Origin: Dryococelus australis
Taxonomy: Eukaryota > Arthropoda > Insecta > Phasmatodea > Phasmatidae
Reading direction: 5' to 3'
NCBI GenBank assembly: GCA_029891345.1
Contig: CM056993.1
Span: forward strand, 229,801,265-229,865,264
Length of the DNA stretch: 64,000 nt
Below, in pieces: positions 34,853-45,526 of this stretch (position 1 is the first letter of the stretch; each line of letters opens with the position of its first letter). The notes under the pieces are model-generated. The model made no database searches. It was not told the origin of the DNA and saw only the letters and a list, made by a program, of their open reading frames with translations. The translations under genes and the position numbers were made by a program.

Positions 34853-35759
34853 TTATCTTATCAGTGCTTTCACATTATAGAGTTGTTCATTAGAAGGCAG
34901 CTGTAAAAAGAACTGATAAGACTCCAGACTGGCCAAAAAAAATGTATAAAAAATTCTGTCAAAGTATGAGTCCACTACAGCCATGTAAAAAGAGGAATAT
35001 GAGTCATATTTGATTTTTAATTTAGATACCTTCAACTCAGACATTTTAAGTTCTTGGTTTATATAGGTTACTATATCACTCTCCTGTACTTCAGGTGCAA
35101 AGCGGGAGACAAACATGACTTTCATGCACGGTTTTACTAATTTAGGAACTGTTTTAATGTTTACATTATTTCTCACTCCGAGCTGTACTTGTTTTCTAGC
35201 TACTTCCAGTTGACACCTTTGTGCTGCATCGGTGAACTTCCATGAAGCCGTCAGCGGCAGGGTATTTAGATTCAACTTGCTGATCCTGAGGTTTATGCAC
35301 ACATGATTGCTGCATGTTCAGTATCTCAAACAGTGCTTTGACATTAGTTTCTATGTTACCTGATTTTTTGAGACGTCTTCTGGGTGATTTCCCACTTCAC
35401 TGTCACCGAAAGTAACCATCAAAGCATAGTTTTTATCCCTATATATTTGTTTCTTCAGTAGTACTGGAAGATTTTACAGTCTTTCTTGGTGAAAAACAGA
35501 ACATTTCCGGCACATTACTACAATTTTCACAAAGAAAGTTTTCTAGATCATAGTTCAATGGAACACACTCTTCATGAAAGTGAGTCGCGCAAGTTTCAAC
35601 ACATTTCACAAATTTTTGTTTCCCATAAAATGGTTTCACGCAAATTTTGCACACGTCTGAACTTTGTGGCATATAAAAGCCCTTAAAATCTAAAATTAAT
35701 GATTCTTCCGACCCTTTTTCCAGTAGAAAAACAAAGGTCACTGGAGCAAGGTCAAACAC
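34853..35759 (-). pseudogene. LINE copy B ORF1: PHD-type finger plus RRM-like domain
   Basis: The zinc finger CKICVKPFYGKQKFVKCVET...CATHFHEECVPLNY...FLCENCSNVPEMFCFSPRK (35670-35470) has the C4HC3-like spacing of a PHD finger. After a broken linker, QVQLGVRNNVNIKTVPKLVK and VMFVSRFAPEVQESDIVTYI (about 35200-35050), with KIKYDSYSSFYMAVV, form an RRM-like module ending at 34853. PHD-plus-RRM ORF1 proteins occur in CR1/Jockey-group LINEs of insects, where they bind element RNA. The array copies share this architecture. At least one stop and one frameshift. Confidence 0.75.
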
Positions 35760-36039
35760 ATCCTTCTCTCACGAGCGCCTCTGCCATAATAATAATAAGA
35801 ATAATTAATTTTTTTTTTTATTCACACACATTAAAGTGCCCCCGAACAGCTGAAAGCCTTAGTAAAGATGCACTTATACATAGAACATTCAACAATTACA
35901 TAACATAACAACAACACAAACCACCACCAAACAAACACAAAACACACAGATAAGACATAACATAAATAAGCAAACAAAATATTGACTAAGATTGAGATTG
36001 TAAGTATAGATTATACAATAAATAAATAATAAAATTAAA

Positions 36040-38840
36040 TTATAGATTTGTGATATAAAACTTCTTTATAGATATTTTGTTGTTCATAAATGGATCTACA
36101 TTTACTAAACATTTATTTACATTATCAAGACGTTGTTTAAATAGATTATGAGATCTATAAGTAGGAGTAAATGGAAAAAGAGATCTTTGATGATAGTGTG
36201 GAACGTTCAGAGAAATACTTTGTAATTTTTTAAAGCTATTCACCTTACCAATTATTCAACTAATCACAAATACAGTTTCTATTACTGCTCTTCTAAAACT
36301 AAGACTATGAGTATTTAGTTTTTTCAAACAAATCTCATAATCAAATTTCTCATTACCTTTCAAAATATACTTATTATACGTATACCGAAATGCATTTTGT
36401 AGAATTTTCTCAATTCTATTAGAATCTGTATTTGTAATTGAATTCCAAACAACCGAATAATATTCTAATTTGGATCCAACTAAATTATAATATAAACAGA
36501 GAAGAGAAGAGAATCATAAATAGCTGCAGAATAAGTTAAATATTTAATCAGTTCAAGAGTTCTCTTAATTGTAGTTAATAAATTGTCAATATGATGATGA
36601 AAATATAATTTAGAATCAAGTAGTTAACGTATATCCCTTATACATTGCGTTCTTAGAAGAACTGTTCTATTGGCAAAATAATTATAATTTATATTATAAG
36701 TCTTATGAGAAAATGTAATAATTTGTATTTTATTTTCATTTAGTTACATGCCATTTTGTTTACACCAATGAGTAACAGAATTTACATATTTTTGTAATAG
36801 AATACTATCTGTTAATGAATTAATTGTACAATAAAGTTTTAGATCATCTGTATACAAAAAAAGCCTGGGAATATTGTAAAACTTCACATATGTCATTAAT
36901 GAAAATATTAAATAGAAGTGTAGACAAAGTTCCACCTTGAGGTACGCAAGGAGCATTATGTTCTAAAGAACAAATGTTATTAATTGTAATGGAAAACTTT
37001 CTATTACTAAGATAACTTCCTATCCAATTAACATATTTTACATTTAAACTTATCATTTCAAGCTTATACAACATTAATGAATGGTTACAAGTATCAAAAG
37101 CTTTACTCAAATCAAAATAGATTGTATCAACCTGTTTACATGAAATTATTTCATTATGAATATAGTTCACACATTCAAATAAATTAGTTGAGGTTGATTT
37201 ACCTGTAATAAAACCATGCTGTAAAGAATTAATGAAAGCCTTAATGTGAAATGAAATATGTTTATGTATAATTTTTTTCTAAGATTTTAGAAAAACTACA
37301 TAGTAACGAAATAGGTCTATAGTTATTAAGATCATATTTACTACCTTTTTTATGAATTGGTACTACAAGTTCAAGTTTCCATGAACTAGGAAAGGTTCTA
37401 GTTTCATAACTATAATTAAAAATATGTACCAAAATAGGTGCTAAAATAAACATACAACCTTTGATTATAAAACTAGGAATACTATCAAAACCTGTTGATT
37501 TAGATGCCTTTAGTGATTTTATAACCCACAAAACAATATCAATAGTAATTATATGTAGCAATATATTGATTCCATGTACAGGATGCTTATCTTGTTTGCA
37601 AGTAATATTGTCACTATTGTATACCTTGGCAAAATGATTTGCAAATGTATTTGCTAATTCTTTATTATCATTAATTAGCCTGTTATTTACTGAAATTTGT
37701 TGAGCTTGCTGATAGCCATTTTTCGTTATTTTTTACATAGTTCCAGAATTTTATTGGATTTGATTTAACCTTATTGTTTATTCTATTAAGCCAAATACTC
37801 TTATCTTTCTTAATTGTAATCTTACGCCGGTTATTTGAGAATTGTACATAATCATTTTTGTTTATTTTTTTATATATTCTAAAAGAGTGATCTTTACATT
37901 TTATTTGGTGTATCAAATTTTTAGAGAACCAATGTGGGTGTTTTGATTTGGTTCTTGCTACTATTGGAATAAATTTATGAATGGCATCATTTATAGTATC
38001 TGTTAGAAATTAAACTTTTTTTGTCTACATCTGACACTCCAAAAAGGTTTTCCCAATTTGAATCTTTTAAATACTGGTAAAGTTGGAAATAGTCACCATG
38101 GCTGTAATCTCTATAACTGACATTATCAAAAGAAATATTAGATACAGTATGTATAGTTTGAAATTCAATGAGCAATTCTGGATGTGCTGCATCTTCATCT
38201 ACCAGAGAATCAGAGTCTTTGATACAATTCGTATTTGAAAGAAATAAATGTAATAAATTTTTACTTAAAACTGTATGATTTAATTGTGTGTAATTTAAAG
38301 CATTAGATATTTCTAGGAGGCATTGACCTTTTATTTTACTATAATGTGCAGTAACCTGAGTATGTTTTAATTTCCAATCTATACCTGGAGCATTAAAATC
38401 ACCTATTAAAATAACTGGGTGCGAATAAGTTAATTTTGAGTGTAAGGTTGAGAAATAAGTTTCAAAATCTTTAACACTAATATTAGGAGTCAGATAAATA
38501 TTTCCAATAAGAAATCTAATAAGTATGTTATTGCCTACTTCCACCCATACTGCATCAACATTTTGACCAGAAAATTCATGTTTTGAAAAGTATGAGGAAA
38601 ACTTGATTTATTGATTGCAATTAATACACCTCCTCCCCTAGACATTGAGGTTATATTGCAATCACAATATTTTCTAAATATATAATATTGGTCAGGAAAG
38701 TATTGTGAATTAACTCAAAGATCAGTAAACCACGTTTCGGTTTAACATATTATCAAAAAATTATTTATCAAAGCATTTTCAGAAAATTCTATTGATTTAG
38801 TGCGTAAGCCTCTGACATTCTGATAGTAAAGGTCCCACAC
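36040..38840 (-). pseudogene. LINE copy C ORF2
   Basis: YYQNVRGLRTKSIEFSENAL (38825-38765), SRGGGVLIAINKSS (near 38630) and HPVILIGDFNAPGIDW (about 38430-38380) are endonuclease motifs. The RT follows with AIKSLKASKSTGFDSIPSFI (from about 37540), RPISLLCSFSKILEK, IYFDLSKAFDTCNHSLMLYK (37110-37050), APCVPQGGTLSTLLFNIFIN (36960-36900) and FFVYRDDLKLYC across a frameshift (36870-36830). The C terminus ends at 36040 with HNLFKQRLDNVNKCLVNVDP. This is the best preserved RT of the array. Confidence 0.87.
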
Positions 38841-38899
38841 ATCCCTTTGTTTTGCCGTCAGTGCTTATAATTTTAACTGATTCCTCCGACCGCCTCATT

Positions 38900-40060
38900 T
38901 TAATTTTTATCTGGTGATGAGTCCGGTAATACTACTATCCCATTTCCTTAGTCGACGCTGTGGACAAATCCTTGTTTTGTTTTACAAAAATTGGTCATCA
39001 TGAAATCTCCCATAGAAGGGACTAATTAATTAAACAGCCAGAAGGCCAGAAAACAGTGTTATAAATGCGCTCATAGTCAGATTCCGCAACTGCAATATAG
39101 AATGATGAATACGTATTGTATTTGGTTTTTAACTTGACTGCTTTCAATTTAGCAATTTTAATTTCATTATTAATGTAAGATACGATGTCATCTTCTACAT
39201 CAGATCAAATCTTGAGACAAACACTGCTTTCGTTTTAGGGCGTGTCTGTTTTGCCACCACTTTAATATTTACGTTATTACGTACGCCCACTTGAACTTGT
39301 TTGTGGCTGCCCATGTTCACTTTTTGTTCTGCTCTGACCTCATTTCAGCAGCTTTTTTTTTGCGGCCCGCACTTCCTGGAAACCTTCCGCGTCAGCTGCC
39401 AACATGTTGGTAGATGGCTGCTCACGGGGGGGGGGGTGGCTCTCTGCCCTTGCCACTGCCATACGGTACATGAGTTGCGGGATGTTGAAGATTTTGAGTG
39501 GATCTTGAAGTATTTGCTTTAATTGTAGCATGTTGCTGACCATTTTCCAAAGTTTGACTATATGTTTTGTCGGTATGCGTGATCACATTAGTTGATTGAT
39601 GCTGCAAATACCGATCACATTTATTAGCAGCCACGTGAGAGGTTTGCATACTTTGTATGAGAACCTTAAGCAACATATTTTCTTCTTTTAGATTGTGCAT
39701 TTGACTAGTCAAATTGTTGATTTTACTAGTCAGAGTTTTTAAAGCTGACAATATTTGTTCTTCTTTATTAGATTGCGTACTTGTCATGTCCGTACGTGAC
39801 GTAGCCATATCTTGTAGATGTACAAGTATATAACTGTTTTTGTTTTTCAGTTGATCCGATGTCATATAATGCGTTTGGGACTTAAATTGTTCGCATTCAC
39901 TGTCTTGTGGAATACACTGAAGGTGAACATGTTTTTCACATGCAGCAATACATTTTACGAACTTCTACCTCCCATAAAAGGGTTCACCACATTTTTCACA
40001 CAGGTCCACCCTGGGGGGCATGTAAAAACCCCTAAAATCCAAAACTCTAAGACTTTGACA
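38900..40060 (-). pseudogene. LINE copy C ORF1
   Basis: PHD-like finger from MPPRVDLCEKCGEPFYGR, with a stop at the next codon, then KFVKCIAACEKHVHLQC (40020-39900). A coiled coil follows: EEQILSALKTLTSKINNLTS and NLKEENMLLKVLIQSM (39780-39640), a Gln/Thr-rich linker, and a Pro run from a G-tract at 39425-39435. VQVGVRNNVNIKVVAK and AVFVSRFDL (about 39305-39205) start the RRM-like part. The coiled coil may drive trimerisation as in other LINE ORF1 proteins. Confidence 0.75.
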
Positions 40061-40423
40061 CTTTTAACTATTTCAAACTGACATCAAACTGGAGCTGAGG
40101 CAACACACATCCTCCTCAGTGAAACTCGCAAAAATAAATTAATTAATTAATAACGTTAAAAATATATTTATTTATTTATTTATTTAACAAAGCTTAAAGT
40201 GCCGACCAACAGTATAAAACCTATGATAGGTGGGCGCTTGAACATACAACATAAAAAAACACATTACACTACACAGGACAAGTACAGACAAACACGACAG
40301 ACAAGACAAAAGCGTATGACAAACAAAGAAACAAAATAGACATAGAAGAACAGAAAGAAACTAATGATTAATCAATTTCCACTATGATGTACATATAGAA
40401 ATTTAATAACCAAATTACAAAAG

Positions 40424-43140
40424 TTATCTTGTATAATGTTTATAAAGATCCTTAAAAGTAGTTTTTCTAGCCAAAAATGGGTCGAAACCAGAGAAATGTT
40501 TGTTGTAAATATTAGGACATCTATTGACTAAGTCCTTTTTATGTGCTACAGAAGAGAACATGGAAAGTTTCTATGGGTAATACAGGAGTTTACTGTATAC
40601 TGTACAGCTTGACATATTGTGTTAGAGAATTAAATCTGACAAGTTCAAGATTGTAGTTAAATTCAGGTTGCAGAGGAAATCTACTATGAATTACTAGTTT
40701 AAATACTTTTTTTTTTAGATGTTCTCTAATCTATTCGAGCCTGCAAGAGAAATATTGTTCCAAATGATGGAAGAATATTCTAATTTAGATCTAACTTAAG
40801 AATAATATAGAAATAACAGAAAATAAGGGGAATTAGCAGAAAAAGTTATAAATTTAATCAACCCTAATGTATGACTAATGCTACTAATTATACTATCTAC
40901 ATGATATGAAAATATAGTTTGTAGTCGAGAAAGACTCCAAAGTCTCAAAATCTTGTCATTTAATTATAGAAGTGTTTACATGGTAAGTATACAGCACAGT
41001 GTTGGTCTTCCTCGTAAATGAAATAATACGTAAAGTCTTTTTTATATTTAGATCCATGGCATTTGTAATACGCCAGTTACTAATGGCTATGATGTCCTCT
41101 TGTAGCAACGAGCAATCTGAGACATCTTCAATACTTCTATAAATCTTAAGCTCTTTAGCATAAAGAAGTGCATTAGAATGCCTTATTATACTGACGATAT
41201 CGTTCATTGAGGAGTAACGGTGCTAATGTGCTTCCTTGAAGAACACCAGACAAGATAGGACACGAACTTGAAAAGAAATAATCTAATTTAACAGCAAAGG
41301 TTCTGTTAGAAAGTAATTGGAAAACCATTTGATGTAAGAGTGATCTAGTCCTAAAATTTTAAATTTTTGTAGAATAATTTCATGTTGGCAAGAATCAAAG
41401 GCTTTCTGTAAATAAAAAAAATAATTACATCAACTTGCTTTCTAGTACAGTTGTTACATGAAAATATAGTCAACAAACTTACATAAATTGGAGGTTGTCA
41501 TTCTACCTATCTGGGAGCCATGCTGACATTCTGAAATTTAATTTTTAGTAAAGCAAGAAAGATGTTTAACTATTACTTTTTCAAAAACCTTTGATAGGCT
41601 ACATAGTAAAGAAATAGGCCTATAATTATTAACATCCAGCTTATTTCCCTTTTTAAAAATCGGAACAACAACTGCGCGCTCCCAAATATTAGGATATATA
41701 CCAATAGTTATGTTAAAGTTTTATAAATATGTTAATATAGTGGTGAGGTTATCAGCACAACCTTTAATTATAAAATTCGGTATATCATCACAGCCTGTAG
41801 CCTTACTACTTTTTAGCTTTTTAATAGCCCATAATATAGATCCTTGGGTAATGGTGGGAGAAGCAATATTTAATTTATTATTGTGAACATCAGAGCTTAA
41901 ACTATTGCTCGAAGGTACAAGTAGAAACCCTTTCGTAAAGTGTTTGGCAAAAATATTTATGAGGAGACCAGAATCTTGGACAATATTATTGTCAACAGAT
42001 AACATAATAGATTCTTTGTAACCTCTTTTTATTAGCTTAACATAGTTCCAAAATTTTTTAGGTTCGCTTTGTAAATTATTTATTTTTGCTTGCCAATTAG
42101 ATTTAGCAGAATTGATTTTTCCTTTAACTATTTTCCATAGTTCTGAAAAATGAGAGTAATTAACTTGTGATTTGGATTTTTATACAATCAATGAAAATGT
42201 TCTTTCTTTTTTAGTAATTTGATGATTTCTGAAGTAAACCAAACAGGATATTTATTATTAATACATTATTATTTTGTAATATAAGAATTGATTAATAGTT
42301 GTAAATTATTGGTTACAAAGCCAACCATTAAGTTAATGTCTGCCATCTGATATATGGGACACCAATCAAAATCATTAACAGCATAATATAAAGCCTAATA
42401 GTCACCCTTATGATAATTCCTGAAATTTGTTAGTTTATCCTTGTTTAGCTTCTCAAAATCAACAGATAATTGACAACATAATGCTGGATGGTATTTGTCT
42501 TCCACCACCAATGGATCAGTTGATTTTTCTATTTTTGTGAAAAAATTAGCAAAATCTAAATCCAGTAATTCGGAATCAGGTTTTGAAAAATTAAATTGAT
42601 CAAGGTTCAATGTTTGTAAAAGATATTTATCTTTAATTTTATTATAGTAATAAGAAATGTTTTGAGTGTGAAGTGTTTTTCAGTTATTACTGGGAGTATT
42701 TAAATCTCCTACAATAACTATTTAGTGATGATAGTTAATTAATTTGGATTCCAAAAAAGAAAAATAATTATTGAATTCTTCAACTGTTAATTGAGGGGGA
42801 AGATAAATAATACAAATTAGGAATTTGCTAACATTATTAATAATGATTTCAATCCAAATAGATTCAATTTTTTTCTGAGTTAGATCAAATTTTTCTTCAC
42901 ATGCGAAAAATAAACTTGAATAACCACATTTAAAACACCACCTCCTCTATTGAGGTTTGTTAAGTTTGTATCAACGATCATTTCAAAAGATTAAATAATG
43001 ATCAGGAAAATAATGGGATAATACAGTAGAGTTATTAAACCACTTTTCTGTGAGACAAATAACTGAATAGTTAGTACTATTTATATTGAGAGAAAAAGTG
43101 AGGGATTTTGGTTTGAGACCCCTTACATTTTGATCGTATA
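40424..43140 (-). pseudogene. LINE copy D ORF2
   Basis: Starts YDQNVRGLKPKSLTFSLNIN and VICLTEKWFN (43140-43040), then endonuclease text with GDLNTPSNN in place of GDFNAPG (~42700). RT pieces: ILWAIKKLKSSKATGCDDIP (about 41850-41790), a KAFDSCQHE block near 41390, and LLYAKELKIYRS (about 41190-41150) replacing the FADD-type site. The C terminus FSGFDPFLARKTTFKDLYKH ends at TAA 40424-40426. Confidence 0.85.
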
Positions 43141-43599
43141 AATCAAGTTCCCTCAAGAGTATAGAGGTTGAAAGTAGGCACTTCCGGTTGCCAATACATA
43201 ACTAAGAAGTTTCAGCTGTGGCTCCCCCGACCACTTCATTATTATCTTTTATTTTCATTTATGGGAGAAGACTCAGTAGCATTTACTAAAAGCTGTTCAT
43301 TTTGCAGTCTCCCATAGAAGGGGCTGATAAGACAGTCTGCCGGCCAGAACACAGTATTGAAAATCCCATTGAATTAGACTCAACCACAGCAACATAAAAA
43401 GAAGAGTAAGTATCATATTTAGTTTTTAATTTCACAACTTTTAAGTTTTCATTTTTATTTCCTATACGATATAGGAAACAATCTTGTTCTCTTGAACTTC
43501 CGGAGCGAAACGCAAGATAAAGATTGCCTTCATGCGGTGTTTCACAGTTTTTGGGACAGGCTTGAGGTTCACATTATTACGTACTCCAAGTTGAATAGA

Positions 43600-44335
43600 T
43601 TTCTTTGCTGACTAGCACGAATCTGTCGTATTCAGCATCCGGCTGTTTTGGTGAATCTGTCTGCACAGCATTATTCGTAGCTCGTGTTGCCAACTATGGT
43701 TTGCTGTAATGGGCTTGGCTATTACTGCTAATGGAAGAGAACTCTACATTTTTTCTAGCCATTTCACTATGCAATTTTTTTTGCTGGATATTTGAATAAA
43801 GGTGCGACGCCTCTGATACCTGGCTAGGAAGACCACACGATGCACACTGTTGTATATCTTTAGATGTTTGCAGACTTTCAAACATCGTACGTAAAAGAGT
43901 ATTTTCCTCCTTAAGATCTTTGACTTCTTTTGCTAAATCATTTATTTTGGTACACAATACCTCTAACATCGATTGAATGCTGAAGTCCATACTTGCAGCT
44001 ATGTTGGCAGATGTTCCTTATTGAATATTACTGTCATCCAACGATAACGTAACCGCTATGTCCTTTAGATTAACTGATGATTGTTTTTCAGCACTCTTAG
44101 TTTTTCTTTTAGGAGAAAAACCAAACATATATAAATCCGCCTCGCATGTTCGGGAACGGTATTCTTCCTTTGTAGTTAATCCAGTACAATGAAGATGGAA
44201 GCATTTGCCACATGAACTAATGCACCTGAGAAATTTCTTTCTACCAAGAAACGGTTCACCACATAGAGAACACTGATCCGAACTACTAGGGGGCATATAA
44301 AACCCCCTAAAATATAGTCCCACTGGTGTATCCAA
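43600..44335 (-). pseudogene. LINE copy D ORF1
   Basis: DTPVGLYFRGFYMPPSSSDQ leads into the finger CSLCGEPFLGRKKFLRC, CGKCFHLHCTGL, then MFGFSPKRKTKSAEK (44335-44090). A coiled coil follows at 43990-43880 (LCTKINDLAKEVKDLKEENT, LLRTMFESLQTSK). Continuation toward the RRM-like module (VQLGVRNNVNLKPVPKTVKH region, 43600-43500) is frameshifted. Confidence 0.78.
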
Positions 44336-44424
44336 TACTGTAACTCACAAAAGTGAGTAGATAAACAAAGGTCACTCTGGAGCAGGCGCTACACACATCC
44401 TTCACCTCCGAGTGCCAAAGCCAT

Positions 44425-45526
44425 AATGACTCCAGAGCCACGAGAACGACGACAATAATAATCACCACAGATACAAGTGATGATGCGGGTAGAGTGCTAC
44501 TTGTATATACTGATAATAAATTTTGTATTTTGATGTGGGTATAGTGAAGAATATAAATTATAAAATAGGTATAAATAGATTACAATGTTCAAATAATGAA
44601 TAGTAATAAGTAAAGTTGTTCCGATACCATGTTTTCCTATACTGATACTGATACCCCACTACCACTTTATAATTTATTGTAATCCGACACAAAATGTAAG
44701 CTAACCTAAAACTTTCAAACCCTCTGAAAATGAAAATATTATAACACCGAATGAAAGTCAAATTTTAAATCTCCCACGTGCACTATCAGCGAAGAGCACA
44801 CGGAGATGTTATCGATCGGACAATGTGATGGCTGTAGGTTTGGGGGGAGAAGGGTGGCGGCAGAAAGATTACCTCTCCTCTCTTTGCCACTACTTGTTGG
44901 TGACACCTTGCACATGTGGCAAATGTCTGTCTGTTAAAGTAATTAATCATATTTTACTACAAAGAAAACATGTAATTTTGAGACAGAAACAAGGCAATTA
45001 TAATTTATTTCTTCACTGTCTAATAATTAATGATTCAAAACCACATCCTGTTAATTTCTCCGTCATGTGTTACACAGCACTCGGCTCTGTGCTTACTTAC
45101 CCATTATTAGACGGAAAAAGATGTTGAATAGGCACTTGCATACTATCGGTTTATTGAAAGACGCATGGCTATTGAAATAAATTAATATAACTCCTCCAAT
45201 TTCCCCACAAGAAGTTACTGAAAATGAACCAGTGTCGACTCGACAGACGTGTTGGGAAGACAAGGCATCAGACAGGGTGCCATACAGAAGTTATAAATGG
45301 TGGTGCGCGTGACGTATTTTACATCCAGCTACTAGCTGTTTTCATAAATAACAAGCTTAAAAACGATAGTTGCAGGAATTCATATGTGACGGGATCCTAA
45401 ATATACTTTGATCAGCGCAAAACGGGATAAACGATAAAAGGTTATGTTAACATTATTTAAATAGGAATTTCGCCAGGACCCACAAAAAATTGTTGGTGGA
45501 TGCCATTTTTTTTCATGTGCCGCATG
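44425..45526. other. non-coding stretch, nothing recognised
   Basis: Mixed AT-rich sequence with a GC-richer patch at 44820-44920. The short frame 44825-45127 has no recognisable domain. Confidence 0.5.

Larger units (their letters stand above)
31797..35787 (-). mobile_element. LINE copy B, near full length (~4.0 kb)
   Basis: 5' end ATGGCAGAGGCGCTCG at 35787 (minus), ORF1 at 34853-35759, ORF2 at 32038-34727, then a 3' UTR ending GGGCGGCACATTAAGC and an AATAAATTAATAAA tail. The non-LTR type follows from APE plus RT without LTRs. It is degenerate but all parts are in order. Confidence 0.88.
35788..40130 (-). mobile_element. LINE copy C, near full length (~4.3 kb)
   Basis: 5' end GCGAGTTTCACTGAGGAGGA at 40130 (a few bases short of the ATGGC start of other copies). 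Tail GGGGGCACTTTAATGTG, then A11, then TTATTCTTATTATTATT joined directly to the 5' end of copy B at 35787. Confidence 0.88.
40131..44424 (-). mobile_element. LINE copy D, near full length (~4.3 kb), array head
   Basis: 5' end ATGGCTTTGGCACTCGG at 44424 (minus). The 3' UTR ends GGTCGGCACTTTAAGC, followed by (TAAA)n and TTATTAATTAATTAA, then copy C. The upstream flank is unrelated DNA (GTCGTCGTTCTCGTGG...). Confidence 0.88.

Noticed and set aside
39421..39435. G-tract as a G-quadruplex regulatory site
   Set aside because: Single G run in the linker of LINE ORF1; slippage is a sufficient explanation.
44825..45127. 100-aa ORF
   Set aside because: No family resemblance, no splice context, composition of random AT-rich DNA after the first 40 codons.
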